A stretch of 64,000 bases of DNA from Leucobacter chironomi DSM 19883. GTDB lineage: Bacteria > Actinomycetota > Actinomycetes > Actinomycetales > Microbacteriaceae. Positions 35,456 to 44,500 of this stretch are shown in pieces (position 1 is the stretch's first letter; every line of letters begins with the position of its first letter). Under the pieces are notes generated by a model. It saw only the letters and a program-made list of their open reading frames with translations. It made no database searches and had not been told where the DNA came from. The stretch spans positions 62,001 through 126,000 of the forward strand of contig NZ_ATXU01000003.1 in assembly GCF_000421845.1 (NCBI RefSeq). Direction: 5' to 3'. A program made the position numbers and the translations under genes.

Positions 35456-35869
35456 CTAGGGGCGCTCCGCTTCCCCGTCGAGATCCAGCGCGATACCCCG
35501 CTCCTCGAGGATCTCCTCGAGCGCGCGCAGCCCCTCGACCGCGGCGGGGATGCCGCAGTAGAGGATCGAGTGCACAACGACCTCGCGCAGCTCGATCGGG
35601 GAGACGCCATTGGCCAGCGCACCGCGCGCGTGCACCCGCAGCTCATGCGACTTGCCCTGCGCGATCAGCATCGCGAACGTGACGCGGCTGCGCTCGGCGT
35701 ACGAGAGCCCGTCGCGCTGCCAGATGTCGCCGAAGCAGTACCGGGTGACGAAGTCCTGCAGCTTGTCGTTGAGGTCGGTGGTGTGCTCCACCTGGCCCTC
35801 CGCCCCCTCGGGCCCGAACATGGTGCGTCGCTGACGCAGGCCGACGTCGTACAGCTCGTCTCGGATCAC
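35456..35869 (-). CDS. carboxymuconolactone decarboxylase family protein
   Basis: A protein of 137 residues of the CMD/AhpD fold. It contains FVTRYCFGDIWQRDGLSYAERSRVTFAMLIAQGKSHELRVH and ELREVVVHSILYCGIPAAVEG. The typical CxxC of AhpD is absent, which fits the PcaC-like branch (4-carboxymuconolactone decarboxylase, protocatechuate pathway) but does not prove it. It is the first gene of the TRAP cluster and is divergent from the AraC regulator. Confidence 0.85.
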   Translation of the reverse strand: MIRDELYDVGLRQRRTMFGPEGAEGQVEHTTDLNDKLQDFVTRYCFGDIWQRDGLSYAERSRVTFAMLIAQGKSHELRVHARGALANGVSPIELREVVVHSILYCGIPAAVEGLRALEEILEERGIALDLDGEAERP

Positions 35870-36081
35870 GATCCACTCCTTCGAAGATTCGCCGCGGCCG
35901 CGTCGCCGCGCTGCTCATCAGTGTGCCCGAGGCGGCGGGCACGCCACTTGTCCGCTGCCGCAGTCCCGCTGGCAGATCGCGCAGCCCGTCGCGCAGCCAG
36001 CCGCCCGGGCTGGAAGCGGCGGCCGGTTGGTCGTACTCTTGCACACGGACGATGATGTTCAACGGGCAAGGAGGCATGCCG

Positions 36082-37050
36082 ATGTCGGCGCACGATCCCC
36101 AATATTCGATGGAGTCGCACGAGTCGGTCGGATTCGACGAATGGGTGCGACTGGTCGGCAACCGCTTCGTACCGCTCGCACTGTCGACCGGCTCGCCCGA
36201 GACCTTCACGGGCACGATCCGCACCCGCACCATCGGCGGCATCTGCGTCACCGACATCGCCGCGTCCTCGCACAGCGTGCACCGGCTTTCGAACGCCATC
36301 CGCCGCGACAAGAACGACCACCTCAAGCTGAGCATGCAGCTCGAGGGCACCGGTCTCGTGATGCAGGACGGTCGCAGCGCCCACCTCAACCCTGGCGACG
36401 CCGCCATCTACGACACGTCGCGCCCCTACACCCTCGAGTACGGCGGGCCCATGCGATCGCTCGTCATGCTCTTTCCCCACTCCATGCTGGGGCTCTCGGC
36501 GAGCATGGTGCACACGGTCACCGCGGCGCGACTCGCGGGCGACACGGGGATCGGCCGCGTGATCTGCCCCTTCATGCAGCACATGGCCGAGAACCTCGAC
36601 CAGCTCGAGGGCGTGAACGGCTCGCGCATCATGCACAGCGCCTTCGAGCTCATCACGGCGCTGCTCTCGTCCGAGATCCAGGCGACGTCGACGCGCGACG
36701 AGCACGGCGTGGCGTTCGAGTCGGTGCGCATGCACATCGATTCGCACCTCTGCGATCCCGATCTCAACACCGACTCCATCGCGAAGACCCACTTCATCTC
36801 CACCCGTCAGCTGCAGTACCTGTTCCAGGAGGAGGGGCTCACCGTCTCCGGCTACATCCGGTCGCGGCGCCTCGAGCGCTGCCGCATCGACCTCGAGGAC
36901 TCCGCGCTGCAGGAGCGCACGGTGCTGCAGATCGCGCAGGCCGGGGGCTTCGTCGACCTCAGCCACTTCAGCAAGCTCTTCAAGTCGACTTACGGTCGCA
37001 CGCCGCGCGAGCACCGACTCGCGCATCTCCGCGCAGTCGCGCTTCTATGA
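36082..37050 (+). CDS. AraC-family regulator of the TRAP cluster
   Basis: A protein of 322 residues. The N-terminal AraC_binding_2-type sensor has KNDHLKLSMQLEGTGLVMQDGR and ...PGDAAIYDTSRPYTLEY. The C-terminal DNA-binding domain has DSIAKTHFISTRQLQYLFQEEGLTVSGYIRSRRLERC and VLQIAQAGGFVDLSHFSKLFKSTYGRTPREHR. ATG at 36082 is chosen because AAGGAGG (36068-36074) is seven bases away; the ATG at 36076 is too close. It is divergent from the CMD-like gene and probably activates the TRAP-ALDH operon. Confidence 0.88.
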   Translation: MSAHDPQYSMESHESVGFDEWVRLVGNRFVPLALSTGSPETFTGTIRTRTIGGICVTDIAASSHSVHRLSNAIRRDKNDHLKLSMQLEGTGLVMQDGRSAHLNPGDAAIYDTSRPYTLEYGGPMRSLVMLFPHSMLGLSASMVHTVTAARLAGDTGIGRVICPFMQHMAENLDQLEGVNGSRIMHSAFELITALLSSEIQATSTRDEHGVAFESVRMHIDSHLCDPDLNTDSIAKTHFISTRQLQYLFQEEGLTVSGYIRSRRLERCRIDLEDSALQERTVLQIAQAGGFVDLSHFSKLFKSTYGRTPREHRLAHLRAVALL

Positions 37051-37103
37051 CCCGATCCGGAGGCCTCCCCCGTAGAATGTGGGCAAGCGACGAAGGGATC
37101 GAG

Positions 37104-37406
37104 ATGACCGCGGGTAGCGAGCACCGGGCACACATCGAAGAGGCGCTGCTGGACGGCGCGAGGATCTCCCGGGTGATCAGCCTCGACCTCGGAGAGGCCG
37201 ACGGCGAACTCATGGTCGCGGCGAAGGTGGACCTCGATCCCGATCTCACGATGCGCGAGGTCTCGTTCGTGCTGCACCAGGCCAAGCGCCGGGTGCAGGC
37301 CGCGGTCGCCGAGGTCGCCGTGATCTACCTCGAGCCCGACGTCTACCTCGACCCGAACGCGGCGACGCCGTCGACCAGCTCCATCGTCACGCTGTCGTAC
37401 GACTGA
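37104..37406 (+). CDS. free-standing cation-efflux-like cytosolic domain
   Basis: A protein of 100 residues with start ATG at 37104 after AAGGG. ISLDLGEADGELMVAAKVDLDPDLTMREVSFVLHQAKRRVQAAV followed by IYLEPDVYLDP resembles the cytosolic ferredoxin-like domain of CDF metal exporters, which normally follows six membrane helices. No such helices precede it. A -10-like TAGAAT at 37072 may drive it. Function unknown; metal sensing is a guess. Confidence 0.65.
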   Translation: MTAGSEHRAHIEEALLDGARISRVISLDLGEADGELMVAAKVDLDPDLTMREVSFVLHQAKRRVQAAVAEVAVIYLEPDVYLDPNAATPSTSSIVTLSYD

Positions 37407-37489
37407 CCCATCGCGCACCGAGAGTTCACCGGCGCGTCACGCGCCGAGCCCCACGAGGACATCCGCGCTCCCTAGCGTGGTGTCGGATC

Positions 37490-37510
37490 GGCACCGCCCC
37501 GGGCGGTGCC
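37490..37510. terminator. palindrome before the second ABC operon
   Basis: GGCACCGCCC and GGGCGGTGCC are perfect inverted 10-mers around a single C, 50 nt upstream of the binding-protein start. It could end the previous transcript or be an operator. Confidence 0.45.
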
Positions 37511-37559
37511 GCGAGCGCCGACCCGGCGATCCGCACCCACGTCACGAAAGGGAATCCAC

Positions 37560-38699
37560 GTGAATTCTCGCGCACTCCTGCGCTCCGCAGCCCTGGTCAC
37601 CACCGCCCTCCTGCTGGGCGGCACCCTCGCGGCCTGCTCCTCGAACGGCGGCGACGACACCGCTTCGGGGAACGTCGTCGACGCCTCGACCTCCACCAGC
37701 GCAGCCGATCTCGGCGGCTTCGACGCGCTCGTCGCGGCCGCTCAGGCCGAGGGCGAGCTCAACGTGATCGCGCTGCCCGAGGACTGGGCCAACTACGGCG
37801 CGATCATCGCCGGCTTCGAGGAGGAGTACGGCATCACGGTCAACTCCGCGTCGCCCGACGCGTCGAGCGCCGAGGAGATCCAGGCCGCCGAGAACCTCAA
37901 GGGCCAGGACACCGCCCCCGACGTCTTCGACCTCGGCGCGGCCGTCGCGCTCGAGAACACCGACAAGTTCGCGCCCTACAAGGTCGAGACCTGGGACGAC
38001 ATCCCCGACGAGAACAAGCACCCCGAAGGGCTGTGGGTGAACAACTACTCGGGCGTCATGTCGATCGGCTACGACAGCGACAAACTGCCCGAGCCCACCT
38101 CGCTCGACGATCTGCTGAGCGACGACTACCGCGGTGCGGTCGCGCTGAACGGCGACCCGACGCAGGCCGGTGCGGCGTTCGCCGCGGTGGGCTGGATCGC
38201 GGCGCTGAACGGCGGCGGCGTCGACGACTTCGGCCCCGGCATCGACTTCGTGGGGCAGCTGCGCGGAGCGGGGAACTTCCTCACCCTCGACCCCACTCCC
38301 GCGACCATCGCGTCGGGCGAGACCCCGGCCGTGTTCGACTGGTCGTTCAACAACGTCGCGGCCGCGGCCGACAAGCCGAGCTGGAAGACCACGGTCATCC
38401 CCGGCGCCGCGTACGTCAGCTTCTACAACGAGGCCATCAATGCCGACGCCCCGCACCCGGCGGCCGCCCGCCTCTGGCAGGAGTGGATCTTCTCTGACGA
38501 GGCGCAGGCCCTGTTCCTCGAGGGGAACGCCGTGCCCGTGCGCGTCGACGCCCTGAAGGCCTCGGGCGCCGCCGACGAGGGTCTCATCGAGGCCGCGACC
38601 TTCGGAACGGAGGGCGACGACTGGATCTCGCCCGACCAGGCGCAGACCGAGGCCGCGAACGCGGTGCTCGCCGAGCGCTGGGCCGCGACGATCAAGTGA
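37560..38699 (+). CDS. ABC transporter substrate-binding lipoprotein (Fe/polyamine-type)
   Basis: Extracellular binding protein of 379 residues. A lipoprotein signal is cut at LAAC with Cys near residue 24, followed by an Asp/Ser/Thr-rich linker. The mature part (AQAEGELNVIALPEDWANYGAIIAGFEEEYGI, DVFDLGAAVAL) matches the Fe3+/polyamine/thiamine binding-protein superfamily. GTG at 37560 has AAAGGGAA upstream. The ligand is not apparent. Its stop overlaps the permease start as GTGA. Confidence 0.85.
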   Translation: MNSRALLRSAALVTTALLLGGTLAACSSNGGDDTASGNVVDASTSTSAADLGGFDALVAAAQAEGELNVIALPEDWANYGAIIAGFEEEYGITVNSASPDASSAEEIQAAENLKGQDTAPDVFDLGAAVALENTDKFAPYKVETWDDIPDENKHPEGLWVNNYSGVMSIGYDSDKLPEPTSLDDLLSDDYRGAVALNGDPTQAGAAFAAVGWIAALNGGGVDDFGPGIDFVGQLRGAGNFLTLDPTPATIASGETPAVFDWSFNNVAAAADKPSWKTTVIPGAAYVSFYNEAINADAPHPAAARLWQEWIFSDEAQALFLEGNAVPVRVDALKASGAADEGLIEAATFGTEGDDWISPDQAQTEAANAVLAERWAATIK

Positions 38700-39613
38700 C
38701 GGCTCGCGGCGCCCCGCACCTCCCGGTCGAGCCGGGTCGCGCGGGGCGCCGCTCCGCTTCCCTCATGAAGTCGCTCATCCTCCCGGCACTCGGGCTCGCC
38801 CCGTTCGCGGCCTACGTGCTGCTGTTCCTCGCCGTGCCCACGCTGCTCGCCATCGGCAGCGGGTTCTTCGACGACGAGGGGTTCACCCTCGACAACCTGG
38901 GCGCGCTGCTCGCCCCCGCCACGCTCGAGGCGTTCGGCGCCAGCATCTGGGTGAGCGCCCTCACCGCCGCCATCGGCGCGGTCGTGGGAGCGGTGCTCTG
39001 CTGGGCCCTCGCGGCTCTGCCCGAGACGGGGCCGCTGCGCCGGGTCGTCGACTCCGCCAGCTCCGTGCTGGCGCAGTTCGGCGGCGTCATGCTCGCGTTC
39101 GCGTTCATCGCGACCATCGGCATCCAGGGCATCGTCACGGTGCTGCTGCGCGAGCGGGGCGGGGTCGACATCTATTCGGGCGGCGTCTGGCTCTACGAGT
39201 TGCCCGGCCTCATCCTGCCCTATCTCTACTTCCAGGTGCCCCTCATGGTCATCACCTTCCTGCCCGCCGTCAGCGCACTGCGGCCGGGTTGGGCGGAGGC
39301 GGTCGCCACCCTGGGCGGATCGAGCGGCGCGTACTGGCTGCGGGTCGGCCTGCCGGTGCTCGCGCCCGCGTTCCTCGGCTCGCTGCTGCTGCTGTTCGCC
39401 AACGCGTTCTCGTCGTACGCGACCGCGGCGGCGCTCATCAGCCAGGGCTCGCAGATCGTGCCGCTGCAGATCCGCGCCGCCCTCATCGGCGAGACCGGCG
39501 GCAGCAGCGCGAGCACGGCGGGCGCCCTCGCGCTCGGCATGATCGTCGTGATGACCGCGGTGATGCTCGTCTACGGGCGGCTTATGGCGCGCGCCGCGAG
39601 GTGGCAGCGATGA
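38696..39613 (+). CDS. ABC transporter permease 1
   Basis: Membrane permease of 305 residues, with EAA-loop WAEAVATLGGSSGAYWLRVGLPVLAP near residue 200. GTG at 38696 overlaps the preceding stop (GTGA) and is taken as start; ATG at 38765 (MKSLILP) would give a more typical N-terminus, and the first 23 residues look non-membrane. Coupling favours the first. Confidence 0.85.
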   Translation: MTARGAPHLPVEPGRAGRRSASLMKSLILPALGLAPFAAYVLLFLAVPTLLAIGSGFFDDEGFTLDNLGALLAPATLEAFGASIWVSALTAAIGAVVGAVLCWALAALPETGPLRRVVDSASSVLAQFGGVMLAFAFIATIGIQGIVTVLLRERGGVDIYSGGVWLYELPGLILPYLYFQVPLMVITFLPAVSALRPGWAEAVATLGGSSGAYWLRVGLPVLAPAFLGSLLLLFANAFSSYATAAALISQGSQIVPLQIRAALIGETGGSSASTAGALALGMIVVMTAVMLVYGRLMARAARWQR

Positions 39614-40500
39614 GCGCGCGAGTGCCCGGGCGCCCCTCGCCCGTCGCCGCCCGCATCGTCGTCGCGGTCGTCGGCGGCCTCTTCCTGATCCCGCTGGTCG
39701 CCATGCTCGAGTTCACCCTGCGGCAGACCGCCGGCGGCTACGGCCTCGAGCACTGGGCGGCGCTGTTCGATCCCGAGAACGCGCGCAGGTACCGCACGCT
39801 GTTTCAGGGCATCGGCAACTCCTTCGCGCTCGCAGCCATCGCACTCATGATCGTGCTCGTGCTGTTCTTCCCCACGATCGTGCTGGTGCACCTGCGCTTC
39901 CCGCGCCTCGAGCGCGCGCTCGACCTGCTCACCGTGCTGCCGATCGCGATCCCCGCGATCGTGCTCGTCGTGGGTTTCGCACCCGTCTACCGGGTGATCG
40001 GGCAGCTGCTCGGGTCGGGGGTCTGGACGCTGGGCCTCGCCTACGGCGTGCTCGTGCTGCCGTTCGCGTACCGCGCCATCGTGGCCGATCTGCAGGGCAT
40101 GGACGCCCGCACCCGCGCCGAGGCCGCGCGGTCGCTCGGCGCGGGCTGGGGCACCGTGCTCGTGCGGGTCATCGCGCCGGGGGTGCGGCGAGGCCTGCTC
40201 GCGGCATCGCTGCTCACCATCGCGATCGTGCTCGGCGAGTTCACCGTCTCGTCGCTGCTCAACCGCACGACCCTGCAGGTCGCGCTGCTGCAGGTGTCGA
40301 AGTCCGACCCGTTCGCGGCCGTCATCGTCTCGCTGCTCTCGCTCATCGGCGCCTTCGCCGTGCTGCTCGCGGTGAGCAGCACCGGCTCGGCGACGCGGCG
40401 ACGCGCGCGACGCGTCGGCGGCCCCGTCGCGGGCGCGCTCGCCGCACCCGGCGCCCTGGCCGCGCCAGCCCCAGTTTCCGCCACCGCCAAGGAGTCCTGA
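39610..40500 (+). CDS. ABC transporter permease 2
   Basis: Membrane permease of 296 residues, ATG at 39610 overlapping the previous stop (ATGA). Its EAA loop reads RAEAARSLGAGWGTVLVRVIAPG. The last 30 residues are Ala/Pro-rich and probably disordered. Confidence 0.87.
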   Translation: MSARVPGRPSPVAARIVVAVVGGLFLIPLVAMLEFTLRQTAGGYGLEHWAALFDPENARRYRTLFQGIGNSFALAAIALMIVLVLFFPTIVLVHLRFPRLERALDLLTVLPIAIPAIVLVVGFAPVYRVIGQLLGSGVWTLGLAYGVLVLPFAYRAIVADLQGMDARTRAEAARSLGAGWGTVLVRVIAPGVRRGLLAASLLTIAIVLGEFTVSSLLNRTTLQVALLQVSKSDPFAAVIVSLLSLIGAFAVLLAVSSTGSATRRRARRVGGPVAGALAAPGALAAPAPVSATAKES

Positions 40501-40501
40501 C

Positions 40502-41572
40502 GTGCCCACCGATCCCTCGAACACCGGTTCCTCGGTCCGCCTGGAGCGGGTCGCCAAGTCCTACGGTTCCACCACGGTGCTGCACGGCGTCGACCTCGAG
40601 CTCGCCCCCGGCGAGCTGATCTGCCTGCTCGGCCCCTCGGGCTGCGGCAAGACGACCGCGCTTCGCTGCATCGCCGGGCTCGAGTCGGTCTCGGGCGGCC
40701 GTGTGCTCATCGGCGACGACGACGTCACGGGGGTGCCCGTGAACCGCCGCGACATCGGCATGGTCTTCCAGCAGTACTCGCTCTTCCCCCACCTCACGGT
40801 GGCGCGCAACGTCGAATTCGGCCTTGAGATGCGGCGCGTACCGAGGGCCGAGCGGTCGGCGCGCAGCGCCGACATGCTCGACATCGTGGGCCTCTCGCAC
40901 CTCGCCGAGCGCTTTCCGCATGAGCTGTCGGGCGGCCAGCAGCAGCGCGTGGCGCTCGCCCGCGCACTCGTCACCCGGCCGCGGGCCCTGCTGCTCGATG
41001 AGCCGCTCTCGGCGCTCGACGCCAAGGTGCGCGTGCGGCTGCGCGAGCAGATCCGGCTCATCCAGACCGAGCTCGGCATCACGACCGTGTTCGTCACCCA
41101 CGATCAGGAGGAGGCGCTCGCCGTCTCGGACCGGGTCGCCGTGATGGAGGGCGGTCGGATCGCGCAGCTCGGCACGCCCGAAGAGCTCTACCGCCGCCCC
41201 GCGTCGCCCTTCGTGGCCGACTTCGTGGGGCTCTCGAACCAGGTCGACGGCCGGCTCGAGGGCGACCGGGTGATCGTGCGCGGCGCCGAACTCCCCGTCG
41301 TGGGGACGCCCGCGACCGGCGGCGCCGAGGTGCGGGTCTACGTGCGCCCGGAGCACGTGCGGCTCGGGGCCGGCTCCCAGCGGGGCGCGGGGCAGCTCGA
41401 CGCAGTGGTGGTGTCGAGCGGATTCCTCGGGCCGATCCGCCGCACCATCGTGCAGTTCGCAGACGGTGACACGCTCGCAGTGCAGCACGGCGCCGAGGCG
41501 GCCTACGGGGCGGGCGACCGGGTGCGGGTGTCGTTCGCCGCGGAGCCCGTGACGGTGGCGCCGCGGAGCTGA
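40502..41572 (+). CDS. ABC transporter ATP-binding protein (PotA-like)
   Basis: ATPase of 356 residues with Walker A GPSGCGKT, signature [14 protein letters not shown], Walker B LLLDEPLSALD and H-loop THDQEEAL. Residues 260-350 form a TOBE domain (GAELPVVGTPATGG, VYVRPEHVRLG). GTG at 40502 with AAGGAG upstream. It energises the importer formed with the three genes before it. Confidence 0.9.
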   Translation: MPTDPSNTGSSVRLERVAKSYGSTTVLHGVDLELAPGELICLLGPSGCGKTTALRCIAGLESVSGGRVLIGDDDVTGVPVNRRDIGMVFQQYSLFPHLTVARNVEFGLEMRRVPRAERSARSADMLDIVGLSHLAERFPHELSGGQQQRVALARALVTRPRALLLDEPLSALDAKVRVRLREQIRLIQTELGITTVFVTHDQEEALAVSDRVAVMEGGRIAQLGTPEELYRRPASPFVADFVGLSNQVDGRLEGDRVIVRGAELPVVGTPATGGAEVRVYVRPEHVRLGAGSQRGAGQLDAVVVSSGFLGPIRRTIVQFADGDTLAVQHGAEAAYGAGDRVRVSFAAEPVTVAPRS

Positions 41573-41603
41573 TCGATGCGCCGCGCGCCCGCGGTGCGGG
41601 TGC

Positions 41604-41645
41604 GGCTCCGGTGCGACCTCGGAACTCCGCGGTCGCACCGGAGCC
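41604..41645. terminator. bidirectional terminator
   Basis: Perfect 15-bp stem GGCTCCGGTGCGACC with its complement, 12-nt loop, between convergent operons. Confidence 0.8.
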
Positions 41646-41652
41646 GGATCCC

Positions 41653-42126
41653 TCACCGGCGCTGCTCGAAGAAGCCGCGCAGCAGCGCGACGCTCTGCTC
41701 GGCCCGTACCCCCGCGACAACCTCCGGCACCGGGTGCGGCAGGCGGCCGTCGCGCAGCAGATCGTAGACGCTGCCCGCGGCGCCCGCCTTCTCGTCCCAC
41801 GCGCCGAACACGACGCGCGGCACGCGCGCGGCGAGGATCACGCCCGCGCACATCGCGCAGGGTTCGAGCGTGACCACGAGCGTGCAGCCGTCGAGCATCC
41901 GGTCGCCGCGCAGGCGCGCGGCCTCGCGGATGGCAATGATCTCGGCGTGGCCCGTCGGATCCGGATCGCTCTCGCGGGCGTTGCGGCCCGTGGCGAGCAC
42001 CGCGCCGTCCGCGTCCAGCACCACCGCTCCCACCGGGATCTCGCCGGCGTCGGCCGCGCGCCGCGCCTCGGCGAGCGCGAGATCCATCGTGGCGACGTCG
42101 CGCTGTGATGGAGGGATGGTGGTCAC
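41653..42126 (-). CDS. tadA: tRNA-specific adenosine deaminase
   Basis: A cytoplasmic enzyme of 157 residues that makes inosine at position 34 of tRNA-Arg(ACG). The zinc site is present: GHAEIIAIREA (His and catalytic Glu) and TLEPCAMCAGVIL (two Cys). ATG at 42126 lies only 17 bases from the start of the divergent upp gene, so both must use a very compact promoter region. Confidence 0.93.
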   Translation of the reverse strand: MTTIPPSQRDVATMDLALAEARRAADAGEIPVGAVVLDADGAVLATGRNARESDPDPTGHAEIIAIREAARLRGDRMLDGCTLVVTLEPCAMCAGVILAARVPRVVFGAWDEKAGAAGSVYDLLRDGRLPHPVPEVVAGVRAEQSVALLRGFFEQRR

Positions 42127-42131
42127 GGCAA

Positions 42132-42143
42132 TAGAATAGGCGC
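42132..42143 (+). promoter_or_regulatory. -10 element of upp, leaderless arrangement
   Basis: TAGAAT at 42132-42137 ends six bases before the upp ATG at 42144. Transcription would start on the start codon. Confidence 0.6.
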
Positions 42144-42782
42144 ATGCGAGTCTTCGTTGCGGACCACCCCCTGATCACCCACAAGCTGACGGTGCTGCGC
42201 GACAAGAACACTCCGCAGCCCACCTTCCGGCTGCTCATCGAGGAGCTGATGACGCTGCTCGCGTACGAGGCGACCCGCGAGGTGCGCGTCGAACCGCACG
42301 CGATCGAGACCCCCGTCTCCCCGACCACGGGCGTGCGCCTCAGCGAGCCGCTACCTCTCATCGTGCCCATCCTGCGCGCCGGCCTCGGCATGCTCGAGGG
42401 CATGGTGAAGCTCGTGCCCACGGCCGAAGTCGGCTTCCTAGGCATGGTGCGCGATGAGCAGACGCTCGAGCCCACCACCTACGCCGAGCGCCTGCCCGAG
42501 TCGCTCGCGGGCCGCCAGTGCTTCGTGCTCGATCCCATGCTGGCGACGGGCGGATCGCTCGCCGCCGCGATCGAGTTCCTGTTCGAGCGCGGCGCCGACG
42601 ATGTGACGGCGATCTGCGTGCTCGGCACCCCCGAGGGGGTCGAGGTGATCCGCAAGGCCGCGGGCGACCGTCAGGTGACGCTCGTGCTGGGCGCACTCGA
42701 CGAGGGCCTCGATGAGCACGCCTACATCGTGCCCGGTCTCGGCGACGCCGGTGACCGCCTCTACGGCACCGTCGACCACTAG
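42144..42782 (+). CDS. upp: uracil phosphoribosyltransferase
   Basis: A pyrimidine salvage enzyme of 212 residues making UMP from uracil and PRPP. PRPP-binding loop [17 protein letters not shown] near residue 132, uracil-site region ending [11 protein letters not shown], and [10 protein letters not shown] in the first half. Length is typical. No ribosome binding site is seen, consistent with a leaderless mRNA. Confidence 0.95.
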   Translation: MRVFVADHPLITHKLTVLRDKNTPQPTFRLLIEELMTLLAYEATREVRVEPHAIETPVSPTTGVRLSEPLPLIVPILRAGLGMLEGMVKLVPTAEVGFLGMVRDEQTLEPTTYAERLPESLAGRQCFVLDPMLATGGSLAAAIEFLFERGADDVTAICVLGTPEGVEVIRKAAGDRQVTLVLGALDEGLDEHAYIVPGLGDAGDRLYGTVDH

Positions 42783-42872
42783 CGGGTCGGTGGCGCGGCC
42801 GGTTCGGCCGCTACCCGGATCCGGCCCCGCGCACCAACAGCATCAGCCCGCGCGACCGCGCAACCGGGGCGC

Positions 42873-44239
42873 TCAGTCGACTGCAGCTTCGGGGCGCCGC
42901 ACGAGCTCGATCACGAGCAGCACGGCGAGCCCGCCGACGAGCGCAGCGACGACGACTCCGGTCGTGAGCGGGCGCACCAGGCACACGACGAGCCCGGCGG
43001 CCAGCGCCACACCCCAGCGCAGCGCCTGCTGCCAGCGCTCGACCCAGACCCCGAACCGCCCCGTGGTGAGGGCGTGACGGGCAGCGACGCCGCGCGCCGC
43101 CCCCGCGCCGGAGACGGCGAGCCCCCGCAGCTTCGTCGGCAGGCCGCCCGGACCGGCGAACCAGCTCACGACGATGAGCGAGATCGCGACCGTGAGCACC
43201 GCGACGGCGATCTGGGAGATCGGATCGAGGACGGCGGTCACTACCGCGCCGACCGCACCCGACGACAGCTCGGTCGCCGCGGGGAGGAGCACCCCCGTTG
43301 CACCGAAGCCGGTGAGGAGGACGCCCATGCCGATCGTGAGCCCGAGTGCCGCGCCGAGCACCGCGCGGCGCCGGTTGCGGGCGACGAGCACCCCGGTTGC
43401 GAGCAGTGCGATGGCCGCCCAGGGCAGCCAGGCGGTGCCGGTGACCGCAGCGCGATAGCCGAGTTGGGCGTTGCGGAGGTCGACGTCGGCGGCGATCGGC
43501 ACGACCACGTCCACCTCCGGGATCTGCGCCGCGAGCGAGAAGCCCTGGGCGAGCAGCGCGCGCTTCACCTCGGCGAGCACGGGCGCGAGATGCACGCCGA
43601 GCGATCCGTCGCGCCCGATGGTGAGCGACGCTCCCTCCTCGCCGGCGAGGGTCCTGACGAGTTCGGAGTGGGTGAGGCGCAGCGCCGAACGCCAGAGGTT
43701 GATGAAGGCCTGCGACTCGACGAGGTCAGTCACCGTGGTGCGCACCAGGTTCGAGAGCCCCGCGTTGATCGGTGCTTCGAACAGGCGCAGCGCCGCGACA
43801 GCTCGGTCGTTCACGTCGAGCGACGCGATGCCGTCGATGAGCGAGGCGGTCAGCGCCGGGATGTCGATCTCGCGCTCGATCGCCGCCACGAGCTGGTCGG
43901 TGACGAGCGCCTGCACTTCGGGGTCCTCGGCGAGCGGTGCGTACCTGGCGACGAAGACCTCGGTGTCGGTGAGCTGCGCGTGCGCGGAGGCGCCGACCAC
44001 CGCGATCGGCGCGAGGATCGCGGCGATGACGATGAGGAGCCCGAGACGAAGGCGCGCCAGAAGCGAGCGGTGCGCGGCGGTGCCGCTTCGGCCGCAGCGG
44101 TGCCGCTGGCGGCATCGGCAGGGTGCTCGGCAACGTGCTCCGCCGCGTCGAGTCGCGCGCGGAGCGCCCGGTTCTCGGCCTCCGCCGCCGCGAGCTGCTG
44201 CAGCAGCCCGGAGTCCGTCCGCTCGGTCTTGTCGGCCAT
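42873..44239 (-). pseudogene. multi-pass membrane protein, apparent frameshift
   Basis: Two frames join into one plausible protein. The first starts at ATG 44239 (MADKTERTDSGLLQQLAAAEAENRALRARL, a coiled coil) and reads to ARFWRAFVSG. The second, open from 44000 and before, continues LLIVIAAILAPIAVVGASAHAQL and on to 42873. One missing base in the short G run at 44040-44042 (CCC on the plus strand) would restore RAFVSGLLIVIAAI. The whole would have an N-terminal coiled coil, one helix, an extracellular domain, then about four helices (from LPWAAIALLATGVLV). Function unknown. If the break is real, the remnant starts at the GTG at 44000 and lacks its first helix. Confidence 0.6.
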
Positions 44240-44500
44240 GGCTCTGCTCCCTGCGCTGCGGTCACATCGTCGTGCCGCCCGGCGTCGCGAGCCCGGTCGT
44301 CTCGCGATCGCGCTGGCACCGCGCATCTACGATATCGCTATGCGGGCGGCGGGCACGCGGGATGCCGCACCCGTGCCCGGTCTCGGAGACTGCGACCTCG
44401 GTATATTGATGAGCAGATCCCCGCACGGCTGCACTCCGGCGCCGCGGCCGGAACGAAGGGATAGAGCATTGCGGTCCAACTCTCTCGGAGCGCTGCACGC

